Positions 1 through 9,526 of a stretch of DNA of 64,000 bases are shown here, piece by piece (the first letter of the stretch is position 1; every line of letters starts with the position of its first letter). The position numbers were made by a program, and so were the translations under genes. This DNA is from Pseudomonas putida (GTDB taxonomy: Bacteria; Pseudomonadota; Gammaproteobacteria; Pseudomonadales; Pseudomonadaceae): contig NZ_CP018846.1 in the NCBI RefSeq assembly GCF_002025705.1, positions 1,479,501 to 1,543,500 of the forward strand, given 5' to 3'. The notes below the pieces were generated by a model. That model did no database searches and had not been told where the DNA came from. It saw nothing but the letters and a program-made list of their open reading frames with translations.

Positions 1-221
1 TCCCAATCGGGAAACGGCAGCACCGGCAGGTCCGGGGCAAAGAAGCGAAGCTCCTGTTCCAGACGATCGGCCGCCTGGCTGTCGGCGGTCAGCAGCAGGG
101 TGAAGCGGCCTGCGCTGCTGGCAGCCTCGGCGATGGCCAGGCTGAGGGCGGCACCGGGCAGGTTGCCCCAGGTTTGTTTGCCGGCCGTGGCCGACATTTG
201 CGGAAGGCGCAGAACTGACAC
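1..221 (-). CDS. mfd: Transcription-repair coupling factor Mfd, N-terminal part only
   Basis: Only the first 73 codons lie in the window; the gene runs off its left edge. The reading begins MSVLRLPQMSATAGKQTWGN and continues through a stretch ending DLPVLPFPDW, which matches the start of the UvrB-like N-terminal domain of Mfd. Mfd is an ATP-driven translocase that removes RNA polymerase stalled at lesions and recruits UvrA. The start is a GTG, with a GGAG about 11 bases upstream. Divergence from gapB is the usual Pseudomonas arrangement. The helicase motors are not visible, so the call rests on the N-terminus and synteny. Confidence 0.88.
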   Translation of the reverse strand, partial: MSVLRLPQMSATAGKQTWGNLPGAALSLAIAEAASSAGRFTLLLTADSQAADRLEQELRFFAPDLPVLPFPDW

Positions 222-336
222 GGGAGATTGCACTCCAAGCGTTGCGGCAAAGACGTCGATTGTACCGGTGACAGTGCCTGCTGTCAGGCTCGACAGGCCA
301 TGAACAGCGGGCTTTGCCATCGGCGACAGGCGCTCA

Positions 337-365
337 TTGCCGGTTACGCGCTGGGGCGTCATAAT
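337..365 (+). promoter_or_regulatory. Sigma70-type promoter of gapB
   Basis: TTGCCG (337-342) is separated by 17 bases from CATAAT (360-365), a good -35/-10 pair. Transcription would begin near 372 and give a leader of about 33 bases to the GTG at 405. The site lies in the mfd-gapB divergent region. It is predicted by eye from consensus only. Confidence 0.5.
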
Positions 366-404
366 GTAGCCCCTTTTTTCTGTCCCTACATGTGGAAGGT
401 TCCC

Positions 405-1853
405 GTGACTCAGAAGCCCGACCAGTGTCTTGGTGAGTGGATCGATCGTGAAGCTCTGGCTGAAGCGATGATCCCGCTTATCGGTCAGCTCTACCGCAAC
501 AACAATGTGGTGAGCTCGATTTATGGCCGTAGCCTGATCAACCGTTCGGTTATCTCGATCCTCAAAGCCCACCGCTTTGCGCGTCACCGTCAGACCGACG
601 AGACCGAACTGTCCGTACACGAGACATTCCCCCTGCTCAAAGCCATGAGCGAGCTGAAACTGGGCGCCGCTTCGGTCGACCTGGGCAAGCTGGCCAACAA
701 GTTCAAGCAGGAAGGCAACGGCCGCACTGCCGAGCAGTTCGTCCGTGAAGAGCTGGCCGACGTGGTTGGCCAGCAGAACGCTTCGGCCCGCAAGGGTACC
801 GACGTCGTCCTGTACGGCTTCGGCCGCATCGGCCGCCTGCTGGCGCGCATCCTGATCGAGAAGACCGGTGGTGGCGACGGCCTGCGCCTGCGTGCCATCG
901 TCGTGCGCAAAGGCGCCGAGAACGACCTGGTCAAGCGTGCCAGCCTGCTGCGCCGTGACTCGGTGCATGGCCCGTTCGATGGCACCATCACCATCGACGA
1001 AGCCAACAACACCCTCACCGCCAACGGCAACCTGATCCAGATCATCTACGCCAAGAGCCCGAGCGAAGTCGACTACACCCAGTACGGCATCGACAACGCG
1101 CTGATCGTCGACAACACCGGCGTATGGCGTGACGCTGACGGCCTGGGCCAGCACCTGGCCTGCCCAGGCGCTGCCCGCGTGATCCTCACCGCACCTGGCA
1201 AGGGCGCGCTGAAGAACATCGTGCACGGCATCAACCACGGTGACATCACTGCCGATGACAAGATCATCTCGGCAGCTTCCTGCACCACCAACGCCATCGT
1301 GCCGGTGCTCAAGGCCATCAACGACCAGTACGGCATCGTCAATGGTCACGTCGAAACCGTTCACTCGTTCACCAACGACCAGAACCTGATCGACAACTTC
1401 CACAAGGGCAGCCGCCGTGGCCGTGCCGCGCCGCTGAACATGGTCATCACCGAAACCGGCGCCGCCACTGCTGCCGCCAAGGCGCTGCCAGTGCTCAAAG
1501 GCAAGCTGACCGGTAACGCCATTCGCGTTCCGACGCCGAACGTTTCGATGGCCATTCTCAACCTGAACCTTGAGAAGCCGACCAGCCGCGACGAAATCAA
1601 CGAGTACCTGCGCCAGACCGCCATGCACTCGGAACTGCACAAGCAGATCGACTACGTCAGCTCGCAGGAAGTGGTTTCGACCGACTTCGTAGGTTCCCGC
1701 CACGCCGGTGTGGTGGATGCCGAGGCGACCATTGCCAACGACAACCGCGTTGTTCTGTACGTCTGGTACGACAACGAATTCGGTTACAGCTGCCAGGTGG
1801 TTCGCGTGATGGAAGAGATGTCGGGTGTGAACCCGCCAGCGTTTCCACGCTGA
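405..1853 (+). CDS. gapB: Glyceraldehyde-3-phosphate dehydrogenase, GapB type with N-terminal extension
   Basis: A 482-residue enzyme that oxidises glyceraldehyde-3-phosphate with NAD(P). The first ~125 residues form an extension found in the long pseudomonad GapB and absent from canonical ~335-residue enzymes. After it comes the Rossmann motif VVLYGFGRIGRLLARIL, and later the catalytic cysteine in SAASCTTNAI. In pseudomonads this isozyme is associated with gluconeogenic growth. I chose the GTG at 405 because GGAAGG lies five bases upstream. An in-frame ATG at 390 would add five residues but has no ribosome binding site. A strong terminator follows directly, so the gene is probably monocistronic. 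Confidence 0.92.
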   Translation: MTQKPDQCLGEWIDREALAEAMIPLIGQLYRNNNVVSSIYGRSLINRSVISILKAHRFARHRQTDETELSVHETFPLLKAMSELKLGAASVDLGKLANKFKQEGNGRTAEQFVREELADVVGQQNASARKGTDVVLYGFGRIGRLLARILIEKTGGGDGLRLRAIVVRKGAENDLVKRASLLRRDSVHGPFDGTITIDEANNTLTANGNLIQIIYAKSPSEVDYTQYGIDNALIVDNTGVWRDADGLGQHLACPGAARVILTAPGKGALKNIVHGINHGDITADDKIISAASCTTNAIVPVLKAINDQYGIVNGHVETVHSFTNDQNLIDNFHKGSRRGRAAPLNMVITETGAATAAAKALPVLKGKLTGNAIRVPTPNVSMAILNLNLEKPTSRDEINEYLRQTAMHSELHKQIDYVSSQEVVSTDFVGSRHAGVVDAEATIANDNRVVLYVWYDNEFGYSCQVVRVMEEMSGVNPPAFPR

Positions 1854-1871
1854 TCCGCTTGTAAGCGCATG

Positions 1872-1905
1872 AAAAAACGGGAACCTTCGGGTTCCCGTTT
1901 TTTTT
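1872..1905 (+). terminator. Rho-independent terminator of gapB
   Basis: CGGGAACC-TTCG-GGTTCCCG is a perfect 8-bp stem with a UUCG-type tetraloop, flanked by an A run and followed by eight T residues. The A run on the other side would let it work in the opposite direction too. Confidence 0.93.
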
Positions 1906-1935
1906 GCCTGGCATTTTCCGTGCTGGCGCGGTCAG

Positions 1936-2051
1936 TGTAGGAGCGGCCTTGTGTCGCGAATGGGCTGCGCAGCAGCCCCGGCATTTTCGGATGTGACACT
2001 CGAATCCTGGGGCCGCTGTGCGCCCCTTTCGCGACACAAGGCCGCTCCTAC
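1936..2051. repeat. Inverted pair of REP elements (REPIN-like)
   Basis: GTAGGAGCGGCCTTGTGTCG at the left and its near-exact complement at the right face each other across ~45 bases. This is the P. putida-type REP family also seen at 9.4, 13.1, 24.7 and 36.6 kb. The right unit ends only two bases before the ATG at 2053. Confidence 0.9.
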
Positions 2052-2052
2052 A

Positions 2053-3087
2053 ATGACTTTGCAGGCATGCAGAACCGAGAAATCCCGATTGCGCACAGCC
2101 TTACTGTTCATCCTGATGCTTCTCACCGCCTGCAACCAAGGCCCGACCTTGGAACGCCTGGGCGGCCCGACCATGGGCAGCAGCTACAGTGTCCAGTACG
2201 TCCGCGAACCCGGCGGCCCGGCACCGGCCCAGGTCCAGGCGGCGGTCGAGACCATTCTCAACGACATCGATCAGCATTACTCGACCTACCGCGGCGACTC
2301 CACTGTCAGCCAGTTCAACCTGCTGCCTGCCAACCAGTGCATGGCCTTGCCGCCTGACATGCTCGAACTGGTCGCCTTCGGCCAGCACCTGGCCGAACTC
2401 AGCGATGGCGCCTACGACCTCACCGTCGAGCCGCTGCTTGACCTCTGGGGCTTCGGTCCGCAGGCCCGTCACGAGCAGGTGCCCGACCCACAGGCTCTGG
2501 CCCAGGCTCGCCAGCGCGTCGGCTACCGCCACCTGCGCATCGAGGGCCAGGCACTGTGCAAGGATGCCCCGGTGCAACTGGACTTCAACAGCATCGCTGC
2601 CGGCCACGCGGTCGACCTGATCGCCGAACGCCTGCGCGCCATGGGGGTGACCAGTTTTGTCGCTGAAGCCACCGGCGAGCTCAAGGCCGTGGGCCGCAAG
2701 CCCGACGGCAGCCCCTGGCGCATCGCCCTGGAGCTGCCCCGCGAAGACCGCCAGATCGCCCGCCAGATCATCCCGGTCAATGGCCTGGGGGTATCGACCT
2801 CGGGTGACTATCGCCACTATTTCGAGGAGAATGGCCGGCGCTATTCACATACCTTCGATGCCCGCCTGGGGCGCCCGGTCGATCACGACCTGGCCGCGGT
2901 CACCGTGCTCGATGCCTCGGCGCTGCAGGCTGATGGTTATTCGACCTTGTTGCTGATCCTTGGGCCGGAGCGCGGCTGGGATTTTGCCGTGGCCCATGAT
3001 CTGGCTGCGGTTTTGGTGACTCGGGCCGAGGCTGGCTTCGTCTCCCGAGCTACCCCCGCATTCGAACGGGCGGTGAAAGGCGATTGA
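2053..3087 (+). CDS. ApbE-family FMN transferase-like lipoprotein
   Basis: About 344 residues. A short hydrophobic signal ends in the lipobox LLTAC, so a lipoprotein is expected. The body carries ApbE features: GGPTMGSSYSVQY near the mature N-terminus, DFNSIAAGHAVDLIAE, and SGDYRHYFEENGRRYSHTFD toward the end. ApbE proteins covalently attach FMN to Thr in targets such as RnfG or NqrC, outside the cytoplasmic membrane. The start is uncertain. ATG 2053 abuts a REP, and a TTG at 2089 gives a cleaner signal peptide (MRTALLFILMLLTAC). No NQR or Rnf genes lie nearby. Confidence 0.82.
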   Translation: MTLQACRTEKSRLRTALLFILMLLTACNQGPTLERLGGPTMGSSYSVQYVREPGGPAPAQVQAAVETILNDIDQHYSTYRGDSTVSQFNLLPANQCMALPPDMLELVAFGQHLAELSDGAYDLTVEPLLDLWGFGPQARHEQVPDPQALAQARQRVGYRHLRIEGQALCKDAPVQLDFNSIAAGHAVDLIAERLRAMGVTSFVAEATGELKAVGRKPDGSPWRIALELPREDRQIARQIIPVNGLGVSTSGDYRHYFEENGRRYSHTFDARLGRPVDHDLAAVTVLDASALQADGYSTLLLILGPERGWDFAVAHDLAAVLVTRAEAGFVSRATPAFERAVKGD

Positions 3088-3289
3088 AAGCGTTGGCAGG
3101 GATGATCGCCTCCAGGGAACGGTGAATGACATGTAGTGCAGGCAAAATTGGCCTACGACGCGACCAAGGGTTAATGTGCGCGGCGTTCACGCTTGATTAG
3201 ACTGCACCCGAATTTTCTCATGACGCCCCGGCGGCATGATCGAGTCCCGTGGGTAACCGTAACCCCGGGCCAGTTCTGAAGGAGTACGC

Positions 3290-4684
3290 ATGGCTGTCTA
3301 CAACTACGACGTAGTGGTGCTGGGTTCCGGCCCGGCCGGTGAAGGCGCGGCAATGAACGCCGCCAAAGCGGGGCGCAAGGTGGCAATGGTCGACAGCCGC
3401 CGTCAGGTCGGCGGCAACTGCACCCACCTGGGCACCATCCCGTCCAAGGCGCTGCGTCATTCGGTGCGGCAGATCATGCAGTTCAACACCAACCCGATGT
3501 TCCGTGCCATCGGCGAGCCGCGCTGGTTCTCCTTCCCGGACGTGCTCAAGAGCGCCGAGAAGGTCATCGCCAAGCAGGTTGCCTCGCGTACCGGCTACTA
3601 CGCCCGTAACCGCGTCGATGTGTTCTTCGGCACCGGCAGCTTCGCCGACGAGCAGACCGTCGAAGTGGTCTGCCCCAATGGCGTGGTCGAAAAACTCAAC
3701 GCCAAGCACATCATCATCGCCACCGGCTCGCGCCCTTACCGCCCGGCCGACATCGACTTCCACCACCCACGCGTCTACGACAGCGACACCATCCTCAGCC
3801 TCAGCCACACCCCGCGCAAGCTGATCGTCTACGGCGCTGGTGTGATCGGTTGTGAGTACGCCTCGATCTTCAGCGGCCTTGGCGTGCTGGTGGAGCTGGT
3901 CGACAACCGCGGCCAGCTGCTGAGCTTCCTGGATTCGGAAATTTCCCAGGCGCTGAGCTACCACTTCAGCAACAACAACATCACCGTACGCCACAACGAG
4001 GAGTACGAGCGGGTCGAGGGCCTGGACAATGGTGTGATCCTGCACTTGAAGTCGGGCAAGAAGATCAAGGCCGACGCCTTGCTGTGGTGCAACGGTCGTA
4101 CCGGTAACACCGACAAGCTGGGCCTGGAAAACATCGGCATCAAGGTCAACAGCCGTGGCCAGATCGAGGTCGACGAGGCCTACCGCACGACCGTGCCGAA
4201 CATCTACGGTGCCGGTGACGTGATCGGCTGGCCGAGCCTGGCCAGTGCCGCCCACGACCAGGGCCGTTCGGCCGCTGGCAGCATCGTCGACAATGGCAGC
4301 TGGCGCTTCGTCAACGATGTGCCGACCGGCATCTACACCATTCCGGAGATCAGCTCGATCGGCAAGAACGAGCAGGAGCTGACCCAGGCCAAGGTGCCGT
4401 ACGAAGTGGGCAAGGCGTTCTTCAAGAGCATGGCGCGCGCGCAGATCGCCGGCGAGCCGCAGGGCATGCTGAAGATCCTGTTCCACCGCGAAACCCTGGA
4501 AATCCTCGGCGTGCACTGCTTCGGCTACCAGGCTTCGGAAATCGTTCACATCGGCCAGGCGATCATGAACCAGCCCGGCGAGCAGAACAATCTGAAGTAC
4601 TTCGTCAACACCACGTTCAACTACCCGACCATGGCCGAAGCCTATCGGGTAGCTGCCTACGACGGCCTGAACCGGCTTTTTTAA
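3290..4684 (+). CDS. sthA: Soluble pyridine nucleotide transhydrogenase
   Basis: A 464-residue cytosolic flavoprotein that moves hydride between NADPH and NAD. It shows the FAD motif GSGPAG at residues 12-17, a second dinucleotide fold around [17 protein letters not shown], and the C-terminal dimerisation domain of the disulfide oxidoreductase superfamily. The redox motif reads GGNCTHLGT: Cys44 is kept but the second cysteine is Thr49, which is what distinguishes SthA from lipoamide dehydrogenase and glutathione reductase. AAGGAG sits eight bases before the ATG. Confidence 0.95.
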   Translation: MAVYNYDVVVLGSGPAGEGAAMNAAKAGRKVAMVDSRRQVGGNCTHLGTIPSKALRHSVRQIMQFNTNPMFRAIGEPRWFSFPDVLKSAEKVIAKQVASRTGYYARNRVDVFFGTGSFADEQTVEVVCPNGVVEKLNAKHIIIATGSRPYRPADIDFHHPRVYDSDTILSLSHTPRKLIVYGAGVIGCEYASIFSGLGVLVELVDNRGQLLSFLDSEISQALSYHFSNNNITVRHNEEYERVEGLDNGVILHLKSGKKIKADALLWCNGRTGNTDKLGLENIGIKVNSRGQIEVDEAYRTTVPNIYGAGDVIGWPSLASAAHDQGRSAAGSIVDNGSWRFVNDVPTGIYTIPEISSIGKNEQELTQAKVPYEVGKAFFKSMARAQIAGEPQGMLKILFHRETLEILGVHCFGYQASEIVHIGQAIMNQPGEQNNLKYFVNTTFNYPTMAEAYRVAAYDGLNRLF

Positions 4685-4732
4685 GCGGCTCCGGCCGGTG
4701 GCCTGAGCCGGTCGGGGAGACCGATTTCAGCC

Positions 4733-5449
4733 CTACCCGAGGGTGGTCTTGGCCAAACCGGGAAAGTCTGTAATCAGGCTGTCCACGCCAAAGTCAGCGA
4801 GCCGGCGCATCAGTGCCGGTTCGTTGACCGTCCACACCGACACATGCAGGCCCTGGCCCTGCGCCTTGAGCAGGCGCTCGGGGGTGCACAGTGTCCAGTT
4901 CAACGCCAGCAGCTCACAGTCGTAGTTCTGCGCGACCTTCAACGGGTCGAGCCAGGCGTATTCGGCAACCAGCCCGCGCTTCACATCCGGTACCAGCTCA
5001 AGGGCAGCGCCCAGCACTTCGCGTGAACTCGAAGTGATGGTCACCTTGTCCAGCAGGCCGTACTGCTGCGCCAGTTCGCGGATCGCCAGCACGGTGGTGG
5101 CGGCACGGGTGCGCGAGGCGCTCTTGACCTCCAGCTGCCAATGCTCGAAGGCGCACTTCTCGAACAGTTCTTCCAGCTTCGGAATGGGGCAGGGCTGCAC
5201 ATGCCCGGGGCCGCCCTTGCGGGCATCAATGCGGATCAGTTCGGCGGCCGGGTGCTCGACCACCTTGCCGCGCCGGCCGGTGGTACGCTTGAGGGTAGGG
5301 TCGTGGATCACCATCAGCTCGTTGTCGGCCGACAGGTGCAGGTCCAGTTCGCAGCGGTTCACGCCGTGGGACAGGCACTGCTGAAAACTCTTCAGGGTAT
5401 TTTCGGGGGCTTCGCCCTTGGCGCCGCGGTGGCCGTAGATCAGGGTCAC
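4733..5449 (-). CDS. Cytosolic glycerophosphodiester phosphodiesterase (UgpQ-like)
   Basis: 238 residues with no signal peptide. The GDPD signature is clear: GHRGAKGEAPENT at the N-terminus, then ELDLHLSADNELMVIHDPTL with the catalytic His-Asp, and a C-terminal TIM-barrel segment ending DSLITDFPG. It should hydrolyse glycerophosphodiesters to glycerol-3-phosphate and an alcohol. It is convergent with sthA, and its start lies 30 bases from the stop of the next gene on the same strand (the PilZ gene), so the two may be co-transcribed. Confidence 0.88.
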   Translation of the reverse strand: MTLIYGHRGAKGEAPENTLKSFQQCLSHGVNRCELDLHLSADNELMVIHDPTLKRTTGRRGKVVEHPAAELIRIDARKGGPGHVQPCPIPKLEELFEKCAFEHWQLEVKSASRTRAATTVLAIRELAQQYGLLDKVTITSSSREVLGAALELVPDVKRGLVAEYAWLDPLKVAQNYDCELLALNWTLCTPERLLKAQGQGLHVSVWTVNEPALMRRLADFGVDSLITDFPGLAKTTLG

Positions 5450-5479
5450 GTTCGTTCCTTCAAATCAGGGTGGTAGGGC

Positions 5480-6064
5480 TCAGGAGGCGGGGCCGTCTTG
5501 TTCCAGCTGCTGGCGCCGTTGCTGCTGTTGGCGTTGCAGGATGTAGCGGGCCAGCAGTTGCCGTTGGGCATCGGTCATGTCGGTGAATTCCGTGCCGACT
5601 TCGAAATCGCCATCTGGGCGCGGGTCGCAGTGGGTGACCTTGCCGCGCAGTAGCAGGCCGTGGGCGCGTGGCATCAGCACCATCTTCACCTTCACCCGGG
5701 TGCCCGGGGCGATCTGCTGGCGTTGAGCGAATTCGATGCCACCTTCGGAAATGATCACCCGCTGTGGCTGGCCGATTTCACCGAGCAGGGTTTGCGCGAC
5801 CACCGCGCTGAGCAGGTCCAGGCGTTTGTTCTGCGCCCGCAGGAAGGCTGCCAGGGTACGGTCTTTCTCGCTCAGCTGGCGCAGCAGGTGCTGCGACTCG
5901 AAGTCGGACAGGTGCAGCTCGCTGAGCAGGTTGAACAGCGGTGAATCATCCTGCAACAGTTCTGCCTCAAGGGCTTCGGCCGCGCTGAGGGGGCTGATTT
6001 CCAGTGCGATCCGATCTTCGATGCGGTAGTATTCGCGGCGATCTTCTTCGTCTAATGTCGTCAT
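5480..6064 (-). CDS. PilZ domain-containing protein
   Basis: 194 residues. The RxxxR element REYYR lies near residue 10 and a helical middle separates it from the beta-barrel part (VIISEGGIEFAQRQQIAPG). The usual [D/N]xSxxG reads IISEGG here, so the acidic or amide residue of the c-di-GMP motif is replaced by Ile; binding may be weakened. The C-terminus is rich in Gln and Arg. It lies divergent from lolC. The start is taken at MTTLDEEDRR. The PilZ assignment is fairly sure, c-di-GMP binding is not. Confidence 0.75.
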   Translation of the reverse strand: MTTLDEEDRREYYRIEDRIALEISPLSAAEALEAELLQDDSPLFNLLSELHLSDFESQHLLRQLSEKDRTLAAFLRAQNKRLDLLSAVVAQTLLGEIGQPQRVIISEGGIEFAQRQQIAPGTRVKVKMVLMPRAHGLLLRGKVTHCDPRPDGDFEVGTEFTDMTDAQRQLLARYILQRQQQQRRQQLEQDGPAS

Positions 6065-6157
6065 GGCGAACCCATGGTTGCGGCGGTGGTCCGAGTGTAA
6101 AGCCGCCGTAGGCGCCTCGCCACAAGGACGTTCCCTTTCATCCGAACAAGCCCCGAC

Positions 6158-7408
6158 ATGTTCAGACCTCTTTTCGCATTCATCGGTACGCGTTACACCC
6201 GTGCCAAGCGCCGTAACCACTTCGTCTCGTTCATTTCCCTGACCTCGATGATCGGCCTCGCCCTGGGCGTGGTGGTGATGATCGTGGTGCTCTCGGTCAT
6301 GAACGGTTTCGACCACGAGATGCGTACCCGCGTGCTGGGCATGATTCCCCACGCCACGCTGGAGAGCGGCCAGCCGATCAACGACTGGTCTGCCCTTGCC
6401 CAACAAGTAAAGCAGAATCCGCAGGTGCTGGCGGTTGCCCCGTACACGCAGATGCAGGGCCTGCTGACCCATGATGGCAAGGTGCAGAAGGTGTTGCTCA
6501 ACGGCATCGACCCGGCGCGCGAGCGCGAGGTGTCGATCATCGACAATTTCATCCAGCAGGGCAGCCTCGACAAGCTGGCGCCTGGCGAGTGGGGCATCAT
6601 GATCGGCGACAAGGCCGCGGCCAAGCTGGGCGTGGCCATCGGCGACAAGCTGACCTTCGTCGCCCCCGAGGTCAGCGTGACCCCGGCCGGCATGTTCCCG
6701 CGCATGAAGCGCTTCACCGTGGTCGGCACCTTCCACGTGGGCGCCGGCGAGATCGACGGCTACCTGGGCCTGACCAACATCACCGACCTGTCCCGCCTGC
6801 ACCGCTGGAAGCCGGACCAGGTGCAGGGCCTGCGCCTGAAGTTCGACGACCTGTTCCAGGCGCCGCGGGTGGCGTGGAGCATCGCCCAGCAGCTGGGCGA
6901 CCAGGAATACTACAGCCGCGACTGGACCCGTACCCACGGCAACCTGTACCAGGCAATCCGCATGGAGAAGGCCATGATCGGCCTGCTGTTGCTGCTGATC
7001 GTGGCGGTGGCGGCGTTCAACATCATTTCTACCCTGGTGATGGTGGTCAACGACAAGCGCGGTGATATCGCCATCCTCCGTACCCTGGGCGCCACGCCCG
7101 GGCAGATCATGCTGATCTTCATGGTCCAGGGCACGGTGATCGGGGTAATCGGCACGCTGATCGGCGCCGTGGTCGGGATCGTCGCTGCGCTGAACGTCAG
7201 TGCGGTGATCGCCGGCATCGAGAAGTTGATCGGGCACAAGTTCCTCAACGCCGACGTGTATTTCATCGATTACCTGCCGTCGCAGATCCAGGCCCAGGAC
7301 GTGTACATGGTCTGCGGTGCGGCGCTGGTCCTGAGTTTCTTCGCCACCCTGTACCCGGCCTGGCGTGCGGCCCGCACCCAGCCTGCAGAGGCGCTACGTT
7401 ATGAGTGA
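6158..7408 (+). CDS. lolC: Lipoprotein-releasing ABC transporter, permease LolC
   Basis: 416 residues. An N-terminal membrane segment follows the conserved start [21 protein letters not shown] large periplasmic domain spans roughly residues 50-260, and three membrane segments form the MacB/FtsX-type C-terminus. With LolD and LolE it extracts outer-membrane lipoproteins from the inner membrane and passes them to LolA. The stop overlaps the start region of lolD. LolC and LolE are clear paralogs: the first 25 residues and the last three segments are nearly identical. Confidence 0.94.
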   Translation: MFRPLFAFIGTRYTRAKRRNHFVSFISLTSMIGLALGVVVMIVVLSVMNGFDHEMRTRVLGMIPHATLESGQPINDWSALAQQVKQNPQVLAVAPYTQMQGLLTHDGKVQKVLLNGIDPAREREVSIIDNFIQQGSLDKLAPGEWGIMIGDKAAAKLGVAIGDKLTFVAPEVSVTPAGMFPRMKRFTVVGTFHVGAGEIDGYLGLTNITDLSRLHRWKPDQVQGLRLKFDDLFQAPRVAWSIAQQLGDQEYYSRDWTRTHGNLYQAIRMEKAMIGLLLLLIVAVAAFNIISTLVMVVNDKRGDIAILRTLGATPGQIMLIFMVQGTVIGVIGTLIGAVVGIVAALNVSAVIAGIEKLIGHKFLNADVYFIDYLPSQIQAQDVYMVCGAALVLSFFATLYPAWRAARTQPAEALRYE

Positions 7409-7415
7409 GTCGCGC

Positions 7416-8099
7416 ATGAGTGATAAAGCCGTTCTGAGTTGCCGCAACCTGGGCAAGTCCTACGACGAGGGCCCGGAGTCGGTGCAGGTGCTGTCCGGGC
7501 TCAACCTGGAGCTGCACGCTGGTGAGCGCGTGGCCATCGTCGGTAGCTCCGGCTCTGGCAAAAGTACCTTGCTCAACCTGCTCGGTGGCCTCGACCGCCC
7601 GACCCAGGGCAGCGTGTGGCTGGCCGGCGAAGAGCTGTCGGCCCTTGGCGAGCGTGCCCGCGGCCTGCTGCGCAACCGCGAGCTGGGCTTTGTCTACCAG
7701 TTCCACCACCTGCTGCCAGAGTTCACCGCCATGGAGAACGTGTGCATGCCGCTGCTGATCGGCCGCACCGCCATCCCGGAGGCCCGTGAACGTGCCGAGG
7801 CACTGCTCAAGCGGGTCGGCCTGGGCCATCGCCTGCACCACAAGCCGGCTGAATTGTCCGGCGGCGAGCGCCAGCGTGTGGCAATCGCCCGAGCTCTGGT
7901 CAACCGCCCGGGCCTGGTAATGCTCGACGAGCCGACCGGCAACCTCGACCACCATACCGCCCAGGGCATCCAGGAACTGATGCAGGAGTTATCCAGTGCG
8001 TCGCGCACCGCCTTCCTGGTGGTGACCCACGACCTTAACCTGGCGCGCCAGATGGACCGCGTATTGAAGCTCGACGACGGCCACCTGGTGGCGATCTGA
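7416..8099 (+). CDS. lolD: Lipoprotein-releasing ABC transporter, ATPase LolD
   Basis: 227 residues. Walker [10 protein letters not shown], the Q-loop region [14 protein letters not shown], the ABC signature LSGGERQR and Walker [13 protein letters not shown] are all intact. It is the energising subunit of LolCDE. The start at 7416 (MSDKAVLSC) gives the usual length. An in-frame ATG at 7401, inside lolC, would add five residues. A hairpin with a T tract lies between this gene and lolE. Confidence 0.95.
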   Translation: MSDKAVLSCRNLGKSYDEGPESVQVLSGLNLELHAGERVAIVGSSGSGKSTLLNLLGGLDRPTQGSVWLAGEELSALGERARGLLRNRELGFVYQFHHLLPEFTAMENVCMPLLIGRTAIPEARERAEALLKRVGLGHRLHHKPAELSGGERQRVAIARALVNRPGLVMLDEPTGNLDHHTAQGIQELMQELSSASRTAFLVVTHDLNLARQMDRVLKLDDGHLVAI

Positions 8100-8108
8100 G
8101 CGAGTGCA

Positions 8109-8140
8109 CGGGGTGGCAGCGCCGCCCCGTTTTCCCGTTT
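8109..8140 (+). terminator. Hairpin with T tracts between lolD and lolE
   Basis: CGGGGTGGC and GCCGCCCCG form a 9-bp stem (one G-T pair) around a three-base loop, followed by TTTTCCCGTTTT. It looks like an intrinsic terminator or attenuator placed inside the lolCDE operon. Confidence 0.6.
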
Positions 8141-8158
8141 TAATTGGGTGTTTCCTAC

Positions 8159-9400
8159 ATGTTCAGACCCTTGCCCATCTTCATTGGCGCGCGCTACACC
8201 CGGGCCAAGCGCCGCAACCACTTCATCTCGTTCATCTCGATGACCTCGATGATCGGCCTGTCGCTGGGCGTGCTGGCGATGATCGTGGTGCTGTCGGTGA
8301 TGAACGGCTTCCAGCGTGAAATGAGCTCGCGCATTCTCGGCCTGGTCCCGCATGCCTCGATCCTTGGCGTGCAGCCGCTGGACGACTGGCACAAGGCGGC
8401 CGACGCTGCGTTGCAGAATCCGGCAGTGATGGCTGCGGCGCCGATCACCGAGATGGAAGGCATGCTCTCGTACAAGGGCGCAATGCAGCCGATCCAGGTC
8501 AGCGGCATCGACCCGGCCGAAGAGGGCAAGGTGTCCATCGTTGGCCAGCATATCGTTCAGGGCCGCCTGCAGGACCTGCAGCCGGGTGAATATGGCGTGG
8601 TCATCGGCGAGCTCACCGCGCGCCGCTTTCGCCTCAACACCGGCGACAAGCTGACGCTGATCGTGCCGGAAATCAGCAAGGAACCCGGTGGCATCACCCC
8701 GCGCATGCAGCGCCTGACCGTGGTCGGCATCTTCAAGGTCGGTGCCGAGCTGGACGGCTCGCAGGCCTACATGCATGTGGCCGACGCTGGTGAAATGCAG
8801 CGCTGGGCGCCAGGCCAGGTACAAGGCGTGCGCCTGAAGCTGCATGACCTGTATGCCGCGCCACAGGTATCCAAGGCCATCGCGGCCGGCTTGGGCGATA
8901 GCTATCGCGCCGACGACTGGTCGCACACCCAGGGCAGCCTGTTCAGCGCGATGAAGATGGAAAAGACCATGATCGGCCTGTTGCTGCTGATGATCATCGC
9001 AGTAGCGGCGTTCAACATCATCGCCACGTTGGTGATGGTGGTGAACGACAAGGGGCCGGACATTGCCATCCTGCGTACCCTGGGTGCCACGCCGGCACAG
9101 ATCATGGGCACGTTCATGGTCCAGGGCAGCCTGATCGGCATTGTCGGCACCTTGATCGGCGGTGTGCTGGGGGTGGTCGCTGCGCTCAATGTCAGCCAGA
9201 TCGTCGGCTGGCTGGAGCGGGTGAGTGGGCAGCACATCTTCACTTCAGATGTGTACTTCGTCAGCAGCTTGCCGTCCGAACTGCAGGGCGGGGATGTGCT
9301 GATGATTTGCGCGGCGGGGCTGGTGATGAGCTTCCTGGCGACCATCTACCCGGCTTATCGGGCGTCGCAGGTGCAGCCGGCGATAGGCCTGGCGGTCTGA
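8159..9400 (+). CDS. lolE: Lipoprotein-releasing ABC transporter, permease LolE
   Basis: 413 residues, starting [20 protein letters not shown], with the same four-segment topology and periplasmic domain as LolC. It partners LolC and LolD in releasing lipoproteins to LolA. The start is at 8159, where GGGTG lies about ten bases upstream. A possible terminator separates it from lolD, so its dose relative to lolC may be set by read-through. Confidence 0.93.
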   Translation: MFRPLPIFIGARYTRAKRRNHFISFISMTSMIGLSLGVLAMIVVLSVMNGFQREMSSRILGLVPHASILGVQPLDDWHKAADAALQNPAVMAAAPITEMEGMLSYKGAMQPIQVSGIDPAEEGKVSIVGQHIVQGRLQDLQPGEYGVVIGELTARRFRLNTGDKLTLIVPEISKEPGGITPRMQRLTVVGIFKVGAELDGSQAYMHVADAGEMQRWAPGQVQGVRLKLHDLYAAPQVSKAIAAGLGDSYRADDWSHTQGSLFSAMKMEKTMIGLLLLMIIAVAAFNIIATLVMVVNDKGPDIAILRTLGATPAQIMGTFMVQGSLIGIVGTLIGGVLGVVAALNVSQIVGWLERVSGQHIFTSDVYFVSSLPSELQGGDVLMICAAGLVMSFLATIYPAYRASQVQPAIGLAV

Positions 9401-9416
9401 TGTCTGCCTGAGATCC

Positions 9417-9525
9417 TGGGGGCGCTTCGTGCCCCTTTCGCGACACAAGGCCGCTCCTACAAAGGTATCGTGTATTCCTGTAGAAGCGGCCTTGTGTCGC
9501 GAAAGGGCTGCGCAGCAGCCCCCAT
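9417..9525. repeat. Inverted pair of REP elements between lolE and the sensor kinase gene
   Basis: CTTTCGCGACACAAGGCCGC and its complement AAGCGGCCTTGTGTCGCGAA flank ~22 bases. It separates two convergent transcription units and may also help end them. Confidence 0.9.
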
Positions 9526-9526
9526 T

